9,051 bases of DNA from Hyphomicrobiales bacterium (lineage in GTDB: Bacteria > Pseudomonadota > Alphaproteobacteria > Rhizobiales > Beijerinckiaceae), in the NCBI GenBank assembly GCA_028290085.1, contig JAQGKN010000288.1, positions 1 to 9,051 on the forward strand, read 5' to 3'. Of the stretch, positions 5,941-9,051 are shown piece by piece. Every line of letters begins with the position of its first letter. Position 1 is the first letter of the stretch. Position numbers and translations under genes: made by a program. A model generated the notes under the pieces. The model saw only the letters and a program-made list of their open reading frames with translations. It did not search any database and had not been told where the DNA came from.

Positions 5941-7359
5941 TCAGGCGCGCGCGCGCTCAAGTGAGATCGTGGCGCAACAACCAAGTATGGCCGCGACGTA
6001 GAGCGCGACACCGGGCACCTGCATGGAGAAATCGACGAGTGAGTGCAGGCCGACGAGAACCAGCACAGCAATTCCAAGAGAAGGTACAAAGCGATAGCGC
6101 CGCCGCGTGCGGAGGCCCTCCAGGAAGGCGTGCGTCAACGCGAACAGGATCACGGGAACGACGACGACGAACACGAGCCCGAGGCTGAGCGCTCCCTCAA
6201 GATAGAAATTATGTGCCGCTTCCCACACGCCCGCGATGCCCGCGCAGTCCGCATCGCGGTAGGCTGGAAACACATCCTGGAATGTGCCCAAGCCAGACCC
6301 GAGCGGCCAGGCATTGCGCGTGGCCTCGAGTGTCGAGCCGAAGACGCAAAGCCGGGCTCCATCACTGCCCGATTCCATTCGATATGCGGAGCGCTCGCTG
6401 AGCAGAGCGACCGCGCCCGCAGCGGCGAGAACAAGGACGCATAGCCGCGCAAGGGGAGAGAGTTCTTGTGGCAAAACAGTCCACGTTCCCTCCCACAGGC
6501 GCTGTCGCGCCATGACGAAGACAAAGATCACGATGGCGAAGAACGTCGCACCTGCCGCGCCGCGCGACTGCGTCAGCAGCAAAGCGACGCCCTGCAGCAG
6601 AGTCAGGCATGAAAAAAAGGCAAACCGCCTGTAGTCTTGCGATTGATGGCTATTCTGCGCGAACAGCCGCTCCGGGAGTTTGGAGGGATTTATGGCGCGT
6701 AAGTGTCGCAGGGTCATGCCGAGCGCCAAGAGCGTGCCAACACCAAAGAACGTACCCGCCGAATTGCGATTGACGAAAAAGGCCGTCACGCTGTCGAGGT
6801 AGAAACTCTTGCGGCCGAGAGCCAGAAACGACGGAAAGAAAATATGCTGAAGGATGCCGAAGGCCGCGACGGCGGCACCGAGCCAGCACAGTTGCCTGAG
6901 CAGACGCATCGCATCTGCGCGAATTGAAAACAGCCGGATCGTCACCAGAAAGCCGAGAGCGGGCGAAAGCGTGACTATGGAGGCTCGGGTTTGCTCCGGG
7001 TCGAGCGAGATCGCGCCAGAGATCGGGCGGATGGACTCTCGGACGACGTTCCAGGCCGGATGCTCGAACGGGTTGTCGTCGATGCGCAAGGATTGCGCTA
7101 GCGCGGCGACCGCGAGAAATGCAAGGCTTACAGAACAGACCAGCCACAGGCGCGCGATATTCGCTGCGTTGGGATCCGGCCGCCGCGGAAAAATAATCAG
7201 GAGGCCAAGCCCCACGGCAAGAAGACTCGATGGCAGCAGGTCCACTGACCCGCAACTCGCCACGGCGTAGGCCAGGAGGCAGAGAAAAGCGGCCTGTGTG
7301 GGTGTGCCCAAATAGCCCGTTCCCGGGGCCTTAGCGTTGAGAGTGTCTGAATTTTGCAA
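5941..7359 (-). CDS. O-antigen ligase / Wzy_C family polysaccharide membrane protein
   Basis: The 472-aa protein is rich in membrane helices and has the family's landmarks in order. FVNRNSAGTFFG (195-206) starts the conserved helix, TQSRGA lies at 263-268, and the large periplasmic loop contains GSGLGTFQDVFPAYR (354-368) and AHNFYLEGALSLG (382-394). The C-terminal helix is preceded by HSLVDFSMQVPG. Members either transfer a finished chain from undecaprenyl diphosphate to an acceptor (WaaL) or polymerise repeat units (Wzy); sequence alone does not separate these. The start is TTG at 7359, the first possible codon after an in-frame TGA, and its ribosome site is weak; the first helix begins near residue 22, so a later TTG at residue 17 is possible. 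It diverges from the sugar-transferase gene, which supports a shared role in surface polysaccharide assembly. Confidence 0.92.
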   Translation of the reverse strand: MQNSDTLNAKAPGTGYLGTPTQAAFLCLLAYAVASCGSVDLLPSSLLAVGLGLLIIFPRRPDPNAANIARLWLVCSVSLAFLAVAALAQSLRIDDNPFEHPAWNVVRESIRPISGAISLDPEQTRASIVTLSPALGFLVTIRLFSIRADAMRLLRQLCWLGAAVAAFGILQHIFFPSFLALGRKSFYLDSVTAFFVNRNSAGTFFGVGTLLALGMTLRHLRAINPSKLPERLFAQNSHQSQDYRRFAFFSCLTLLQGVALLLTQSRGAAGATFFAIVIFVFVMARQRLWEGTWTVLPQELSPLARLCVLVLAAAGAVALLSERSAYRMESGSDGARLCVFGSTLEATRNAWPLGSGLGTFQDVFPAYRDADCAGIAGVWEAAHNFYLEGALSLGLVFVVVVPVILFALTHAFLEGLRTRRRYRFVPSLGIAVLVLVGLHSLVDFSMQVPGVALYVAAILGCCATISLERARA

Positions 7360-7732
7360 TTTACATCAATACTTTCTTGCCGTTTTATCCGTGAGCATAA
7401 TCGGCCGGTTAATCGTGTGGATAGAAATATTGATTCGAACTGACTCTGAAATTGAGATTGAGATAAAACATTTTCCGCGGATTCACAAAGCAGGAGAGCC
7501 AAAAATTACTAATCTATATGGTGCTGCAGCGTAAATTTGAACGTTTTTTTTTGTAAAAATAGCGTATTTCTAAAGTAGAAAATGTATTTTTATCAGAGGT
7601 TTGCATTGTAGATACGGCGTCGAGTCGCGAGCTGACCTTGCCACATCTTGACGAAACGTCGTTTCTGGGGCAGAATGAGATTAACGTTTCATTGATATTT
7701 ACTTTTTTGAAATTGGAATTTGAGGATCATCG
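7360..7732. promoter_or_regulatory. AT-rich divergent control region of the polysaccharide genes
   Basis: No gene is supported in this 373-bp spacer. Its composition contrasts sharply with the neighbours: 7501-7560 contains only 15 G/C out of 60 and includes a run of nine T (7544-7552). It holds the 5' ends of the ligase and transferase genes. Visible elements are a near-perfect palindrome TAATCGGCCGGTTA (7398-7411) 39 bp upstream of the ligase start, a short tandem repeat ATTGAGATTGAGAT (7451-7464), and the promoter with operator listed separately. Such AT-rich upstream regions in alphaproteobacteria are often bound by xenogeneic silencers or MucR/Ros-type regulators; binding here is inference. 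Confidence 0.6.
7648..7676 (+). promoter_or_regulatory. Candidate sigma-70-type promoter of the sugar transferase with a palindrome in its spacer
   Basis: TTGACG (7648-7653) and CAGAAT (7671-7676) are separated by exactly 17 bp, giving five of six and four of six matches to the consensus. The perfect palindrome GAAACGTCGTTTC (7653-7665) overlaps the -35 element and fills much of the spacer, so a bound dimer would block RNA polymerase. A further copy of the half-site CGTTTC occurs at 7685-7690, near the expected transcription start. The untranslated leader would be about 50 nt. This is a prediction from pattern only. Confidence 0.42.
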
Positions 7733-9051
7733 GTGTCGATTTCCACCAGCGACGTTGGGCGCATTCCAGCCCTAAGCTACGTCAGGTTGGACCAGGCCCT
7801 TCTGTTGTGGCTTGTACGCGGAGCGGATGCTCTGGCGATTTTGTCGATCAGCATCTGCGCGCCCCTGTTCTACAATTTCGTCGCGTCGCGGACCGCTGTT
7901 GGCATCGACGATTTTGTGCGCCTTGGTGCGATCCTCGCCGCGCTGTTTGTTTTCGTGCAAGGAATGCGCGGTCATTATAGGCTTGAGAAGCTAGCAGATT
8001 TGAACTTTCAGGTGCGAGGCATTGCGGTGGCCTGGGCGCTCGGGCTTCCTCGGCCTTGCTGCGTTTTGCCTGAAGGCCCGCATGGATTTGTCGCGAATTG
8101 GTGTCGTCGGTCTGGCATTGGGCGGCATTGCAGTCATTTTTGGCCTCAGGCTGCTACTCGCGCACTGGTTCAGCCGCGCGCTGGCCACCGGCAGGGTTTC
8201 ACGGGAGCGGGTCGCGGTCCTGCGTTTCGGTGACGTCTCAGGCGTCGATGAAAGGGCACTGCGCAGTTTAAATGTTGTCTGTTCTGCGCACGTCGGAGCT
8301 GCGGACAGTGTGCTGTTGACGGACGCTTGCAGGCTTTTGTGAGCGAGGCGGCCGCATCGAGCGCGCGGCGCGTCTTTATATTGGCCCCATTCCAGGCCCT
8401 AACCCAGCTCGAAAAGATCACGTCTGCACTTCGCAAGCTGCCGATTTCAGCAATGCTGCTCACGGAGGACTGGGCAGCCAGATCGCTTTCGAGACCAGTC
8501 GCGTTGGATCCGCGACTCACGGCCTTCGAAATGCAGGCGCCGCCACTCGATCTCGCGGAGCGAGCTGCCAAGCGTGGCATGGATATCTTTGTCTCTGCGC
8601 TGAGCCTCTTTTTCCTGTCGCCCTTCATGCTGGCGATCGCCATCGCGGTGCGACTGGAAGGGCCGGGGCCAATCCTGTTTCACCAATGGCGGTTGGGCTT
8701 TAACGGCCGGAAATTCCAGATCGTCAAGTTTCGTTCGATGACGGTCACCGAGGATGGCGCATCCATCACGCAGGTCCGTCGTGACGACGCTCGCGTCACC
8801 CGCGTCGGCGCTTTTCTCCGGGCTCGCAGCCTCGATGAAATCCCGCAACTCATCAACGTCCTGCGCGGAGATATGTCGCTCGTCGGTCCCCGGCCGCATG
8901 CCGTCGCGCACGACAATTATTACGACGATCTGATCGCTGATTACTCGATGCGTCGTCACATGAAGCCCGGTCTTACGGGCTGGGCTCAGGTCAGCGGTCT
9001 GCGTGGCGAAACCCCGACGGTCGCGCGCATGGCAACCCGCGTCGATCACAA
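7733..9051 (+). pseudogene. Undecaprenyl-phosphate hexose-1-phosphate transferase (WcaJ/ExoY type), two frameshifts, runs off right edge
   Basis: Joined across the shifts this is one gene of about 440 codons with the 3' end missing. GTG 7733 has GAGG 7 nt upstream. The N-terminal part has four to five membrane helices (first at about residues 21-47) and reads open to 8233. The true sequence continues from about 8043 in the next frame (FLGLAAFCLKARMDLSR, then LAHWFSRALATGRVSRERV) up to TGA at 8340-8342. From about 8327 it returns to the original frame ([21 protein letters not shown]), followed by the complete catalytic core. The enzyme would place the first sugar phosphate on the lipid carrier and so start polysaccharide repeat synthesis. 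One extra base in GGG (8042-8044) and one missing base near 8323-8327 explain everything and cancel in frame. Either sequencing error in short homopolymers or real inactivation or splitting is possible. Confidence 0.88.
8339..9051 (+). CDS. Intact catalytic segment of the sugar transferase (possible separate product)
   Basis: The frame is open from before 8339 to the window edge. It contains the bacterial sugar transferase domain: [18 protein letters not shown] (membrane-associated helix), [39 protein letters not shown] with PRPH right after it, and [18 protein letters not shown]. The KFRSM, LDE-PQL and LVGPRP motifs that form the active site are all present, so the domain itself is undamaged. 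A GTG at 8339 overlaps the TGA that ends the preceding frame (GTGA), with AGG about 6 nt upstream, so the domain could be made as its own polypeptide by coupled re-initiation. Short ExoY-type transferases consist of this domain alone. If the frameshifts are sequencing errors, this is simply the C-terminal half of the full-length enzyme. Confidence 0.75.
   Translation, partial: MSEAAASSARRVFILAPFQALTQLEKITSALRKLPISAMLLTEDWAARSLSRPVALDPRLTAFEMQAPPLDLAERAAKRGMDIFVSALSLFFLSPFMLAIAIAVRLEGPGPILFHQWRLGFNGRKFQIVKFRSMTVTEDGASITQVRRDDARVTRVGAFLRARSLDEIPQLINVLRGDMSLVGPRPHAVAHDNYYDDLIADYSMRRHMKPGLTGWAQVSGLRGETPTVARMATRVDH

Noticed and set aside
7451..7464. Short tandem repeat of ATTGAG
   Set aside because: Only about 2.3 units, too short to call a repeat element; recorded within the spacer description.
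7337..7534. 65-aa plus-strand frame in the AT-rich spacer
   Set aside because: It overlaps the ligase start and has no convincing ribosome site or homology; its isoleucine-rich sequence reflects the AT content.
8447..9049. 200-aa minus-strand open frame
   Set aside because: It is antisense to the conserved sugar-transferase catalytic domain and charged throughout; a typical shadow of a GC-rich gene.
1..9051. Mobile elements, CRISPR, tRNA or defence system
   Set aside because: No transposase, integrase, terminal inverted repeats with target duplications, spaced direct repeats, tRNA cloverleaf or known defence domain was seen on either strand.

Overview
The window looks like the chromosome of an alphaproteobacterium, probably of the order Hyphomicrobiales (Rhizobiales). 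The basis is GC-rich coding DNA, frequent GTG and TTG starts backed by Shine-Dalgarno sequences, a DUF930 protein, a tandem-PilZ protein, and a sugar transferase of the type seen in that group. No rRNA, tRNA, CRISPR array, insertion sequence or phage gene was found. The genus cannot be fixed from the sequence alone.

Layout. Positions 1-413 (-) hold the N-terminal part of a TerC/YjbE-type membrane protein that runs off the left edge. Its 233-nt leader contains a terminator-like branched hairpin (535-595) and a 17-bp palindrome (485-501). An unrecognised 94-aa protein (647-931, -) follows. A divergent spacer of 283 bp separates it from a c-di-GMP-type tandem-PilZ protein (1215-1853, +). Convergent with that are two overlapping short chromate-transporter (CHR) halves (1866-2405 and 2395-2997, -), preceded by a 55-aa zinc-ribbon protein (3096-3263, -). 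Positions 3264-3809 hold no gene I can support. A 14-helix DHA2-type MFS exporter (3810-5312, -) lies downstream of a secreted DUF930 protein (5383-5778, -), probably in one transcript.

The right third is the edge of a surface-polysaccharide locus. An O-antigen ligase/Wzy_C membrane protein (5941-7359, -) and an undecaprenyl-phosphate hexose-1-phosphate transferase gene (7733 to the right edge, +) diverge from an unusually AT-rich 373-bp spacer. That spacer carries a candidate promoter with a perfect palindrome between its -35 and -10 elements. The transferase would start repeat-unit synthesis on the lipid carrier, and the ligase-family protein would polymerise or transfer the finished chain.

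The most notable point is that the transferase gene is not one open frame. The reading frame shifts at about 8042-8044 (in a GGG run) and shifts back at about 8322-8342. The second site also forms a GTGA stop/start overlap that could allow separate translation of the catalytic domain. I found no convincing wholly new system. The frameshifted or split transferase, the terC leader and the polysaccharide promoter region are the parts worth a second look.
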